NCBI GenBank assembly: GCA_902510815.1
Contig: CABXDI010000007.1
Coordinates: forward strand, 1-53,981
Reading direction: 5' to 3'
Source of the DNA: an uncultured Verrucomicrobiota bacterium
GTDB lineage: Bacteria; Verrucomicrobiota; Verrucomicrobiia; Verrucomicrobiales; DEV007
DNA length: 53,981 bases
The notes beneath the pieces were generated by a model, which worked only from the letters and a program-made list of their open reading frames with translations, was not told the origin of the DNA and made no database searches. A program made the position numbers and the translations under genes. Positions 1 to 9,500 of the stretch are shown here, piece after piece (the stretch's first letter is position 1; each line of letters starts with the position of its first letter).

Positions 1-167
1 GCTTAGTTTTTTATCGTTTTGATAACATACTACTCTTATGAGGGTAGGTAAAGGGGCGGGTACTGAGTTAACACAATTCAACTAAGAGTCAACGCGATTA
101 AACAAATCCTGCGAAAAATGCGTCAATTTTTTCATTTTATCTGATATATATGAAAATTTAATTAACT

Positions 168-2000
168 TTATTTATTCTTTCTACGTCCGCCCCCAGTTCT
201 TATTTGTGCAGGCTTCTTAGCTTTCTTCTGTTGGTTAGGCGCTCCTAATCCAGGTTTATGAATTGTTCGGTCTATTTTTTTTAACTCAACGTCTTTTCCA
301 AATTTCTTGGTTACCCAAGTCTGCCCGATACTAAAAATATTTCCAGCAGTCCAATATAAGGCTAAAGCTGATGCAAAATTATAACAAATAACAGTTATGA
401 AAACTGGCATTATCGTCATGATAATTTGCATTTGCTTCTGATTAGGGCCAGCAGTTTGTGGAGTCATTCTCATTTGCATCATCATGGTAATTCCCATAAG
501 CAGAGGCAAAATGTTAACAGGAAACCCTCCAACATACATAATTGTATCAGGCAAAGACAAATCAGTAACCCATCCTAGCCAAGGTTCATGCCGAAGCTCC
601 ACTGCAGCTCTAAGCATTGCAAAGTAACCAATAAATATTGGCATTTGCAGAAGTAGCGGTAGACACCCTCCAATAGGATTAACTCCATAATCCCTATATA
701 AGCTCATGGTCTCTTTCTGCATTTTTTGAGGATCATCTTTATACTTTTCCTTAATTTCTTGCATCATTGGAGCAAGCTTACCCATCTTCTTCATTGCGCG
801 CGTCCCCCTTGCAGTTACGGGCCAAATTACTAAACGCATAATTATTGTTATTGAAATGATAGACCAACCGTAGTTACCGAAAAAACCATGCAACCAATTC
901 ATTAATAAACTTAAAAGAACAGCAAAAGGTTGTGCAACAAACCCAAATATCGGCATCCTATCAAATCCCACAATCTTACTCCTATCCCCTTCTAGTAATT
1001 TAAGCGTTTGATAATCTTTGGGGCCTAAATAAATCTCGTATTGCCAACTCTTGAATTCACTTGGTCCAAGAGTAACGTTCTGTGGTAATCCCAGACCAGA
1101 AATTACCCGAACCTCATCTCCACTCCCGTCATCATATCGCGAAGCCCAGATCTTAGATTCGTATGGATTTTTTATATAGATATTCGTAGAAAAGAATTGA
1201 TTACTAACCCCTAACCATTGGAGGCGTTCTAGTAATTCTTTTCCTTGAATATCATCTTTGTCTTTTTTCAAATAACTAAGATTCCTAAACTCGTCATCTC
1301 CATCTGAAAGATATTCCAATCCAGTATAAAGATCACTTGAATTTCCAGCATCTAATTTTCCAGATGCTCCTGTAAAGATATAGTAATCATTCAAACTAAC
1401 ATTACCTTCTTTACCTAAATATCTCATTTGAAGAGTCATATTCACTATGTGGCCTTTACCGAGCTCATCACTTTTAGTAAGAGTAAATAGCTTTGTGACC
1501 TCTAGTTTTTCTGCTGTGATGGCTTTTAGAACAATTCTACCCTCTTCCTGTTCAAGTATTTCATACTCTAAATCTTTATAATTATCACGCCCACCACTAA
1601 GGGAACCTATCGGATATTTAATTCCAGAGTTTAAAACAATCCTAGGCGACTCTTCTAACCCTTTTTCTAATGCTTTATTTTCACTATAAACATAATGATT
1701 AAGCATATTTGCCTTTTTAATGCCTCCACCGTCATTAGTGAAAATTAACTCAATAACATCATTTTTAAGACTAACCGTTTTTTCAATAAACTTTTTAGAC
1801 TTTGAATTCTCTTCTGAGGCACCTGCGAGACTGGAGGCAGCCTCTTCTTGTTCTTCTTCTGTTTCTGTTTCTGTTTCTGTTTCTGTTTCTAAGATTGGTT
1901 GTTGCTCAGCAATTGTCTGTTGATACTTTTTATTAGAATCTAACCACAGGTACAGACCAAGAGAACAGGCTATTATAACGATCCAAGCTTTTCTATCCAT
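168..2000 (-). CDS. yidC: Membrane protein insertase YidC (Oxa1 family)
   Basis: Inserts and folds inner-membrane proteins, alone or with SecYEG. The 610-residue length fits the long Gram-negative type. There is an N-terminal membrane anchor (about residues 5-22), then a large periplasmic beta-sandwich domain (about 75-340), then the conserved 60KD_IMP core with several membrane helices (about 360-570), and a Lys/Arg-rich C-terminal tail ending in GGGRRKNK that should contact the ribosome. Between anchor and periplasmic domain lies an acidic linker of repeated Thr-Glu pairs, encoded by a 6-bp tandem repeat at 1861-1890. It is the last gene of the rpmH-rnpA-yidD-yidC cluster, 11 bp after yidD. 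The start ATG at 2000 has no Shine-Dalgarno ahead of it. Identification is very secure from the core motifs (PIGGCLPLLLQMPIFIGYF and the following helices). Confidence 0.97.
   Translation of the reverse strand: MDRKAWIVIIACSLGLYLWLDSNKKYQQTIAEQQPILETETETETETEEEQEEAASSLAGASEENSKSKKFIEKTVSLKNDVIELIFTNDGGGIKKANMLNHYVYSENKALEKGLEESPRIVLNSGIKYPIGSLSGGRDNYKDLEYEILEQEEGRIVLKAITAEKLEVTKLFTLTKSDELGKGHIVNMTLQMRYLGKEGNVSLNDYYIFTGASGKLDAGNSSDLYTGLEYLSDGDDEFRNLSYLKKDKDDIQGKELLERLQWLGVSNQFFSTNIYIKNPYESKIWASRYDDGSGDEVRVISGLGLPQNVTLGPSEFKSWQYEIYLGPKDYQTLKLLEGDRSKIVGFDRMPIFGFVAQPFAVLLSLLMNWLHGFFGNYGWSIISITIIMRLVIWPVTARGTRAMKKMGKLAPMMQEIKEKYKDDPQKMQKETMSLYRDYGVNPIGGCLPLLLQMPIFIGYFAMLRAAVELRHEPWLGWVTDLSLPDTIMYVGGFPVNILPLLMGITMMMQMRMTPQTAGPNQKQMQIIMTIMPVFITVICYNFASALALYWTAGNIFSIGQTWVTKKFGKDVELKKIDRTIHKPGLGAPNQQKKAKKPAQIRTGGGRRKNK
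1861..1890. repeat. Hexanucleotide tandem repeat (5 units) inside yidC
   Basis: Five exact copies of GTTTCT on the plus strand (AGAAAC on the coding strand) encode alternating Thr-Glu in the linker of YidC. Because the unit is a multiple of three, slippage would change the linker by two residues per unit without breaking the frame. Confidence 0.85.
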
Positions 2001-2011
2001 TTTCTAATTTT

Positions 2012-2287
2012 CTAATTACAAATTTTCTCTGAATTTTCACTATTAATTTCATTCCTCAAGGGAACTGGGTCATGCCCCTGCCCTCCCCAAGGAGAACATC
2101 GAAAGATTCTCTTTAGTCCTAATATAGATCCTTTTAAAACGCCATAAATTTGAACGGCATCTAAAAAGTATTGTGAACATGTTGGAGTGAATCTACATCC
2201 ACAATTAGGCCCTCCAATACAATGTAAAATTGGCGAAATACAGATCTGATAAAATCTTATTAGTAGTTTAAATAAAAACTTTATCAT
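2012..2287 (-). CDS. yidD: Membrane protein insertion efficiency factor YidD
   Basis: Small (91 aa) membrane-associated protein that assists YidC-dependent insertion. It has the family signature in order: a hydrophobic/amphipathic N-terminus, the region with Cys and the TPTCSQY motif (about residues 31-40), the basic [10 protein letters not shown] segment (about 60-69) and the terminal HDPVP (about 73-77). It lies directly between rnpA (3 bp gap) and yidC (11 bp gap), the classical position. No Shine-Dalgarno is visible before the ATG at 2287. Confidence 0.95.
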   Translation of the reverse strand: MIKFLFKLLIRFYQICISPILHCIGGPNCGCRFTPTCSQYFLDAVQIYGVLKGSILGLKRIFRCSPWGGQGHDPVPLRNEINSENSEKICN

Positions 2288-2290
2288 TAT

Positions 2291-2641
2291 TTATTTAATA
2301 GTAATTCCTGACTTTTTTCCAAGATTATTCCAATCAGACTCTAGATTACGAAAAGTTGCATCCTTTGAACGGTATCTAGGAATAATGACCATGTAACCTG
2401 AAAATTCCAAAGAATTACAAAATGATGATAATAAGCCTTTTATTCTTCTTCTGACTAAATTTCTTGTAACCGCATTACCTATTTTCTTAGTCACAATAAT
2501 ACCAAATTTAAACCGAGAACTCAATTGATGATCCTCAAGTAAGGCCATAACTAAGTAACGACCTGAATAAGATCTACCTTCTTGCCTAACTCGTAAGAAC
2601 TCTGAACGCGAGTTCATACGAAATTGACGCTTTAAGCGCAT
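2291..2641 (-). CDS. rnpA: Ribonuclease P protein component
   Basis: Protein subunit of RNase P, which with the catalytic RNA matures the 5' ends of tRNAs. It is 116 aa, a normal length. The diagnostic basic RNR-type helix is present as RNLVRRRIKGL (about residues 80-90), preceded by the beta-strand segment KFGIIVTKKIGNAVTRN. It sits between rpmH and yidD in the usual gene order and is probably transcribed from the rpmH promoter. The gene for the RNA subunit (rnpB) is not seen in this window. Confidence 0.95.
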   Translation of the reverse strand: MRLKRQFRMNSRSEFLRVRQEGRSYSGRYLVMALLEDHQLSSRFKFGIIVTKKIGNAVTRNLVRRRIKGLLSSFCNSLEFSGYMVIIPRYRSKDATFRNLESDWNNLGKKSGITIK

Positions 2642-2690
2642 GTTTGAATTTTTTTTTGTAGGCCTAAAAAATAGACCTTAAATACAAATA

Positions 2691-2873
2691 TTATTTACCG
2701 TGTTGGTTAACGTGGCGCTTATAGTGTAATTCTGCTCCCTTAGGTATTAGCCTCTTCCTACCTTTTTGCCTACGCCTTTTAATAATACCACGGCCACTCT
2801 TGGTCTTCATACGCGCACGAAAACCGTGCTGACGCTTACGACTACGTTTAGATGGCTGATATGTGCGTTTCAT
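2691..2873 (-). CDS. rpmH: 50S ribosomal protein L34
   Basis: Very basic 60-residue protein of the large ribosomal subunit. The N-terminus [19 protein letters not shown] is the universal L34 signature. The C-terminus (about residues 43-60) is a little longer than the roughly 45-residue L34 of E. coli. First gene of the rpmH-rnpA-yidD-yidC operon, with a good promoter 60 to 90 bases upstream. No dnaA gene is found beside it; the neighbour is a divergent secreted-protein gene. Confidence 0.97.
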   Translation of the reverse strand: MKRTYQPSKRSRKRQHGFRARMKTKSGRGIIKRRRQKGRKRLIPKGAELHYKRHVNQHGK

Positions 2874-2933
2874 GGTAATTAAATTTGTTTATGCCACATT
2901 TCTGAACTCACAATAGAATTTCAGAGGGCGGAC

Positions 2934-2961
2934 ATAATACTTCTAATATCATCACAGTCAA
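2934..2961 (-). promoter_or_regulatory. Sigma-70-type promoter for rpmH operon
   Basis: On the minus strand TTGACT (2961-2956), a 16-base spacer and TATTAT (2939-2934) give a near-consensus -35/-10 pair. Transcription would start near 2927, leaving a leader of about 55 bases before rpmH. Read directly from sequence; not tested. Confidence 0.6.
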
Positions 2962-3032
2962 GGCGACTATTTAAGCAATAAAGTATACGAAAATTACTTA
3001 ATTTATGTAAACATATTGGGAAAATGAAACAT

Positions 3033-3063
3033 TTTACAATTTAAGTAGTTATTTCAGTATAAT
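3033..3063 (+). promoter_or_regulatory. Possible promoter for the 3117 secreted-protein gene
   Basis: A perfect TATAAT at 3058-3063 is preceded by TTTACA at 3033-3038 with a 19-base spacer, longer than optimal. It lies about 54 bases before the start codon at 3117. The region is AT-rich, so chance matches are likely. Confidence 0.3.
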
Positions 3064-3116
3064 TAAGCAATTATCGTTGAGAAAAAATAAGAAAACTGCG
3101 GTTAATTACAACATTA

Positions 3117-4916
3117 ATGAGAATCCTAGCTCTATCACTATCCATTTTCACTTTCCTATGCAGCCTCAAGGCTAAAGATGAAAACCCGCCTGACCCTGGA
3201 GCCAGAACTTGGTCACATGTAGATGGCAGAAAGCTCAAAGCAGGCATAATAGATGCGACAGATGAAAAAGTAACTTTAAGAGCACCCAACGGTAAAAAGG
3301 GGGCGATTAAATTAAAAGACCTAAGCAACGAAGATCAAGTTTACGTAAAAAAATGGATTAATAACAACGCTAAACCTGAGAGCTTCGGAGAACCCGACAG
3401 AGTAATAGAAATAACCACTCTAAAGGGTGAAATGAAATATAATAAACCTGTTATAACCGTTTATCCTGGTAAAAAGATCAAATTAATACTGCGTAACAAT
3501 GATGATATGCACCACAACTTGGTAATCACAAAACGTGGAAAAGGTAATGATTTAAAAGTTGCACAAGAAGCTTGGAAACTTGGAGCTGACGGCTTTGCTA
3601 AAGATTGGATCCCTAATCATCCTGATTTACTTTATTCGACAAAAATGGCGGACCCGCACTCTTCCGCAACTCTATATTTCATTGCTCCAAAGAAAACAGG
3701 GAAATATCCATACGTTTGCACATTGCCAGGTCACGCACAAGTGATGCGTGGAACTATGATTGTATCTAAAGAAATGAATCCATTGAGTGAACTGACCTTC
3801 ACCTCATTCAAGGGAAATTGGAAAAAAATTCCGGATTGGAACAAACTAGAACCTACAGGCACTGATCATGTGCCAAGTGGAAAGTTTGATCTTTCTTGTA
3901 CTAAGGAAACTGATTCTTTCGGTTTAGTTTTTAGAGGAAACATCGAAGCTCCTAAATCGGGTTCATATACTTTTACATTAAATTCTGATGATGGTTCTAG
4001 ACTTCTAATAGATCAAAAAACAGTTGTTGATAATGACGGTATACACGGAGCCCTTTTAAAATCCGGAAAGATAAATTTAGAAAAAGGCTTACATCATATC
4101 GAAGTTCAATACTTTGAAGCGCGAGGAGGTGAAGAATTATATGTGGGTTGGAGATTACCAGGATCTAAAAAGGAAATGGCATTATCCATTAACAAGGGCC
4201 CATCAAGTGGAAATTCACCTAGTGGACAATTACTAGTTGCGGAAAATGAGGCTCGAATTTACAGAAATTTCATTAAAGACGCCGGCCCCAGGGCAATTGG
4301 AGTCGGATACCCTAACGGAATCAACATTGCTTATGATGCCAATAATATGCGGATAGCTTTAATCTGGCAGGGTGATTTTATTGATGCAAAGAGACATTGG
4401 AATGGTAGAGGACAAGGGTTTCAACCTCCTTCTGGAGAATCAGTAATCACTGGATCCCCTGGAGTCCCATTTGCCGTGATCAATTCTCCTAATTCGCCAT
4501 GGCCAAAAACTTACCTAAGAAATGATAATGCTCAACTACCACCCTTAGATGAAGGATATTTTTTCAAAGGCTATCATCTTGCAGGTCAAAGCAGAGTCCC
4601 TACTTTCAAATATAATTTTGGCAAGTTATCAGTAATTGATAAACCTACTCCAAAAAGCGAACCAGAAGCTTCCTTAATTCGCACTCTGACTATTAACGGT
4701 GAAAGTGAGGATAATCTCTATTTCAGAGCAGCTGTTGGAGAATCAATCGAAAAAATCGAGGAGAATACGTTTTTGATTGATGATGTTTCTAGTATGAATT
4801 TGCAATCAGACAGCAAAGTAATTATTCGCGAAAGTGAAGGAAAAAAAGAACTGCTCGTACCCATACAATTCAAAAACAAATCAGCGACCGTAAAACAAAC
4901 AATTAGCTGGCAATAA
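3117..4916 (+). CDS. Secreted SHD1-cupredoxin-PA14 protein
   Basis: A 599-residue exported multidomain protein. A signal peptide covers about residues 1-20. Residues 29-82 resemble the SHD1 domain common in planctomycete and verrucomicrobial secreted proteins. Residues 93-216 form an azurin/auracyanin-like cupredoxin: the likely type-1 copper ligands are His133 (in MHHNLV), Cys201, His206 and Met210, in the azurin-like spacing C-x4-H-x3-M. A PA14 carbohydrate-binding-type domain follows (about 225-360). The C-terminal part (about 375-520) resembles a region in the middle of the protein encoded at 6510, of the kind I recall as DUF6797. The next gene starts 9 bp downstream, so they are likely cotranscribed. 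The copper site suggests a periplasmic or surface electron carrier; the substrate is unknown. Confidence 0.85.
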   Translation: MRILALSLSIFTFLCSLKAKDENPPDPGARTWSHVDGRKLKAGIIDATDEKVTLRAPNGKKGAIKLKDLSNEDQVYVKKWINNNAKPESFGEPDRVIEITTLKGEMKYNKPVITVYPGKKIKLILRNNDDMHHNLVITKRGKGNDLKVAQEAWKLGADGFAKDWIPNHPDLLYSTKMADPHSSATLYFIAPKKTGKYPYVCTLPGHAQVMRGTMIVSKEMNPLSELTFTSFKGNWKKIPDWNKLEPTGTDHVPSGKFDLSCTKETDSFGLVFRGNIEAPKSGSYTFTLNSDDGSRLLIDQKTVVDNDGIHGALLKSGKINLEKGLHHIEVQYFEARGGEELYVGWRLPGSKKEMALSINKGPSSGNSPSGQLLVAENEARIYRNFIKDAGPRAIGVGYPNGINIAYDANNMRIALIWQGDFIDAKRHWNGRGQGFQPPSGESVITGSPGVPFAVINSPNSPWPKTYLRNDNAQLPPLDEGYFFKGYHLAGQSRVPTFKYNFGKLSVIDKPTPKSEPEASLIRTLTINGESEDNLYFRAAVGESIEKIEENTFLIDDVSSMNLQSDSKVIIRESEGKKELLVPIQFKNKSATVKQTISWQ

Positions 4917-4925
4917 TAGATTCTA

Positions 4926-6392
4926 ATGAGAACTACACTTTACTCAATATTCATATTAAACTGTTTTTACTTAAACAGTCATAGTCAAAATCCCACTGAA
5001 GAATCTAATCATTACCCGATCACTGAAATCCCAATTCCTGATAATCTTGTACTAGAGGTGGGCGGAATTGAAATATTACCAGACAATAAAATCGCTGTAA
5101 GCTCAAGAAGAGGCGACATTTATGTTGTAGAAGGTGCATACACCGAGAATCCTGACGATGACAAATGGACGCCATGGGCCATTGGTCTCCATGAAGTTCT
5201 TGGTCTAGCATGGAAAGACGGTTGGTTGTATGCAACTCAAAGACCGGAAGTCACAAGAATGAAAGATACTGATGGGGATTTGCGCGCAGATATTTTCGAA
5301 AGTGTTTCATCAGCATGGGGCATTAATGGAGACTATCATGAGTATGCTTTTGGTTCACGCCATGACCCTGAAGGTAATATATGGGTCGTACTTTGTCTGA
5401 CTGGATCAGGGGGAGCTAGCTCAGACTTTAGAGGTTGGTGTGTTAGAATTACACCTGATGGCAAAATGCTACCAACTACAAGTGGAATACGTTCTCCGGG
5501 TGGAATAGGTCAAAATCATGTTGGCGACATGTTCTATTGTGACAATCAAGGCTTATGGAATGGCACGAGCTCTATAAAGCCTCTTCCCGTAGGTGGGTTT
5601 GTAGGTAATCCAACTGGAAATAAATATTATGAATTAACCGAAGCGATTGGCAAGAGACCTAAGGATCCAAAAAGCGGAAGTCGCATCTCAATAGAGAGAG
5701 ACAAAATTCCAGAACTTATTCCGCCAGCGGCAATGTTCCCTCATGGAAAGCTCAGTAACTCCCCCACTGGAATAGCATGTGACACAACTGGTGAATTTGG
5801 ACCATTCAAAAATCAGTTGTTTGTTGGTGAACAAACTATGTCAACAGTGCTTAGGGTCGCACTTGAAAAAATTAATGGAGTGTACCAAGGAGCTGCTTTC
5901 CCATTTCGAGGAAGGTTTAAGTCAGGTAATGTCGCCGTCAGACTCGGACCAGATGGAAGCATGTTTGTAGGTGGTACTGATAGAGGTTGGGGTGCTAGAG
6001 GAGGAAAACGCTTCGCGTTAGAGCGCTGTCATTTCAATGGGAAAGTTCCTTTTGAAGTCCTAAAAATTGAAGCTAAACCAGATGGGTTCAAGGTTAATTT
6101 TACAGAAGAGATTAATAAGTCTAGCGCCGCTGCTATCGAAAGCTACACGATTAGTTGTTACACGTATATTTATCAGAGCGGATATGGAAGTCCAGTCGTC
6201 GATAAGAGTACACCTATAATCAAATCAGCAACTGTCTTGGAAGACAACAAAAGCGTTCACCTTAAAATTGAGGGTCTAGTCAAAGGAAACATTCATGAGA
6301 TAAACTTTCCTGGAATTAGAAACTTAAACGACAACAATTTATTACATTCAGTAGGCTATTACACTTTAAATGAAATTCCGTTGAAGAAGTAA
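4926..6392 (+). CDS. Secreted sorbosone-dehydrogenase-like beta-propeller protein
   Basis: A 488-residue exported protein with a signal peptide (about 1-20), a propeller domain (about 40-390) built from repeats of the type D-G-x-L-Y-x-T and ending in a GGTDRGWGARGGKRF segment, and a C-terminal Ig-like domain (about 390-488). The fold resembles soluble PQQ-dependent sugar or sorbosone dehydrogenases, but I cannot confirm PQQ or metal ligands by eye. It is homologous to the C-terminal third of the protein at 6510, including the Ig-like tail. With the cupredoxin gene 9 bp upstream it probably forms one transcription unit and could pass electrons to it; that is inference. Confidence 0.75.
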   Translation: MRTTLYSIFILNCFYLNSHSQNPTEESNHYPITEIPIPDNLVLEVGGIEILPDNKIAVSSRRGDIYVVEGAYTENPDDDKWTPWAIGLHEVLGLAWKDGWLYATQRPEVTRMKDTDGDLRADIFESVSSAWGINGDYHEYAFGSRHDPEGNIWVVLCLTGSGGASSDFRGWCVRITPDGKMLPTTSGIRSPGGIGQNHVGDMFYCDNQGLWNGTSSIKPLPVGGFVGNPTGNKYYELTEAIGKRPKDPKSGSRISIERDKIPELIPPAAMFPHGKLSNSPTGIACDTTGEFGPFKNQLFVGEQTMSTVLRVALEKINGVYQGAAFPFRGRFKSGNVAVRLGPDGSMFVGGTDRGWGARGGKRFALERCHFNGKVPFEVLKIEAKPDGFKVNFTEEINKSSAAAIESYTISCYTYIYQSGYGSPVVDKSTPIIKSATVLEDNKSVHLKIEGLVKGNIHEINFPGIRNLNDNNLLHSVGYYTLNEIPLKK

Positions 6393-6509
6393 GATCTTTA
6401 TAAATTTTAATTCAAATAAATAATACTCCTAATTTTTCTGGGTATAAAAAAATTTAAAAAGTAGCATCTTTTTACTCTACGGAATTCTATTAGAGTGGTA
6501 AATTAATGG

Positions 6510-9500
6510 ATGCACTTTGTACTATCATTTTTTTTATTAATTATCCCTTTCCTAAATTTGCAGGGTTCCGAAGCATGGAAAAGCAGCGAACCTCTTGCCA
6601 ACTTTCATCTCAAAGCAAATTACCAAAGTTCTAAAGACGGAATTATAAAATTTAGAACCGGCGAAGCGTCAATCGATCTAAAAGTCACTTCTGGATCAAA
6701 AGGAACCATAGAATTCGCAGCAAGCCAAAAGCCAGGTGAAGAAGGTCGCTTAAAGACTTGGATGAACAGAGAAGAAGTTGGAGAGGTTATTAATTATGGT
6801 AAATCCAATGGACATGTAAATGAGAAAACAAACTCCTCTTTTTTTATTTCAACTGGCAAGCAATCGACAGAAACTTTTGACCTAAGTAAGGATTTTACCA
6901 CTTACGTGAAATTTAAAACAAAAAGTAGTGGGACTTTATTTTCTAAATCTGTACCCGGCAATAAATGGCTTGAAAACGGCAGGGTTCTGTATGTACATGA
7001 CGGTAGATTAGTTTATGACATTGGCTGGAAAGGTCAAATTAGTGGAGGAGAAAAAATTGATGATGGAAAATGGCATGAAGCAGCACTGGTTACAAATTCA
7101 GGAAATGTAAAAATTTTTCTGGACGGAAAATTAATACAATCCAAAAATAATTTTTCTGCAGAAAGAGCAAAAGGTACACGTTTCCAAATAGGCAAATGCT
7201 CAACTGACTTTGGGGGAGACTTTCAAGGAGAAATTGCTAACATTAGACACTGGAAAAGAGCACTTAATGATAATGAAATTAAGTTAGCAGTTTCAAAAAG
7301 GATAGATGAAACAAATACCCCTGACTTCAACTGGACGTCAAAAAATATAAACTCACTAAACTCCATATCCTCTAAAAGAATTAAACCAATTATAATTAAT
7401 GGATACCTTGCTGCAGATACAATTATCAGCCCAAGTAATGAAGGTATCAGTATTTCAAATGTCGTTATTTCGAAATTGGGAGAAGTCGACCATTCACAAA
7501 TTGTCAGCAACTGGGATCACAATAGTTTAGACAGGGGTGCAAGAATTTATAATGGGCTTTGCGTAACTTGTCACGGAACAGACAAGTTGGAAGGCACTTT
7601 ACCTACTGCTCTTAGATTTCACAAAGGACAGTTTAAGAACGGTAAAGACCCTTTATCAATGTACTCAACTCTTACGAAAGGATACAATCAAATGGTCGCA
7701 CAAACGTGGATGACTCCACAGCAAAAATGGGATGTAATTCAATATATAAGAGAAACTTTCATCAAAAAACAAAATCCATCTCAATTCGAAGAAGTTGATG
7801 AGAAGTACATTAATACATTACCCAGAGGCTTAGATATTGGACCTCAAAACCCAACTATTTTTGGCGCCGAAGAACCGAAATGGAAGAAAATGGATTACGG
7901 CCCTGTACAATTTTGGACGATTCAGGTTTCTCCAGGAAATATTGCATACAAAGGGATAGCAATAAGACTCGACGAGGGACCTGGTGGTATTGCAAAGGGG
8001 AATAAATGGATTCTTTATGACCATGACACTATGAGAGTGGCATCAGCATGGACTGGTGAAGGTTACATCGACTGGCGCGGAATCGCATTTGATCAGTCTC
8101 ATGGGAGTCATGCATCATTGGTCGGATCAAAAGTTTTTGAAAATCCGATTGGTCCAGGAATAGCTAACCCAAAAAATGGTAGTTTCAAAGATCCTCGATT
8201 CTTAGGTAGAGACGGCAAACCATATGGACCTTTACCTAAGGAATGGACCCATTACAAAGGAACTTACCTGCATGGAGGTAGAGCTATTATTAAATATACA
8301 ATTGGTGACACTATGGTTCATGAACTGCCAGGATATGAGATTTTGGGTGATAAAATAATTATTACAAGAACCGTTGAGATCAATTCCTCTAAAGAACCAA
8401 TCAGAATAAAAATCGCACCTTTAAGTACATCGGTTTCAATTAAAGGAAACAATAAAATAACGATAGACAAGAATGATGGAAATTTTCACACTCTTAGTAT
8501 TCCAGCAACTAATGACAAATTAAGCGTCAAGGTTCTAATTTCAAAATTAAGCCAAGATGACCTTAATAAACATCTAGCCAGCAGTGGCAATCCCATTTCA
8601 CTTAATCCCTTAACTGGAGGAAGTATAAAAAGGTGGCCTACGATAGTGACCACAGAAGGAATTAACGGAGGAAAAAACACTGCCTTTGAAATCGATGAGG
8701 TAAAACTGCCTACAAACAATCCATGGAACTCATGGATGAGGCTTGGAGGATTCGATTTTTTTCCAGACGGCAAGAAAGCTGCTGTTGCTACATGGCTAGG
8801 AGATGTTTTTATTGTTGACGGAATAAAAGATAAATTTAGCAAACATAACTGGCAAAGAATAGCAACAGGTCTATTCCAACCCCTCGGAGTAAAAATCGTA
8901 GATGGATCAATCTATGTCACATGTAGAGACCAAATTGCCAAGCTTCATGACCTAAATGGTGACAACGAAATTGATTACATTGAAAGCTTTAACAATGATC
9001 ATCAAGTCACTGAGCATTTCCATGAATTCGCAATGGGCCTTCAAACTGATAGCCAAGGAAATTTCTACTACGCCAAATCAGCTAGACATGCCAAAACTGC
9101 ACTTGTCCCCCATCATGGTACGTTAATTAAGGTCAGTGCAAATGGTGAGCAATCCGAAATTATTGCAAATGGTTTTAGAGCAGCCAATGGAGTTTGCCTA
9201 AACCCTGATGGCACATTTATCGTAACGGATCAAGAAGGACACTGGAATCCGAAAAATAGAATAAACTATGTGAAAAAAGGAGGGTTTTATGGAAACATGT
9301 TTGGTTATCATGATGTCACCGACAATAGTGACTCAGCAATGGAACAACCTCTCTGTTGGATCACTAATAGTTTTGATAGAAGCCCCGGTGAGCTTATGTG
9401 GGTACCAGAAAAAGCTAAATGGGGTGCACTTAATGGTAAACTATTAAATCTTAGTTATGGTACTGGAAAGATTTTCTTGGTGCCACATGAAAAGTTTAAT

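Noticed and set aside
1-167. Short open frames left of yidC
   Set aside because: Only very short frames (under 20 codons) occur on either strand, with no supporting context. The TTATC-GTTTT-GATAA inverted repeat at 11-25 is too short to interpret.
2874-3116. Possible replication origin beside the rpmH cluster
   Set aside because: In many bacteria dnaA and oriC lie near rpmH, but I saw no dnaA gene and no cluster of TTATCCACA-like boxes here.
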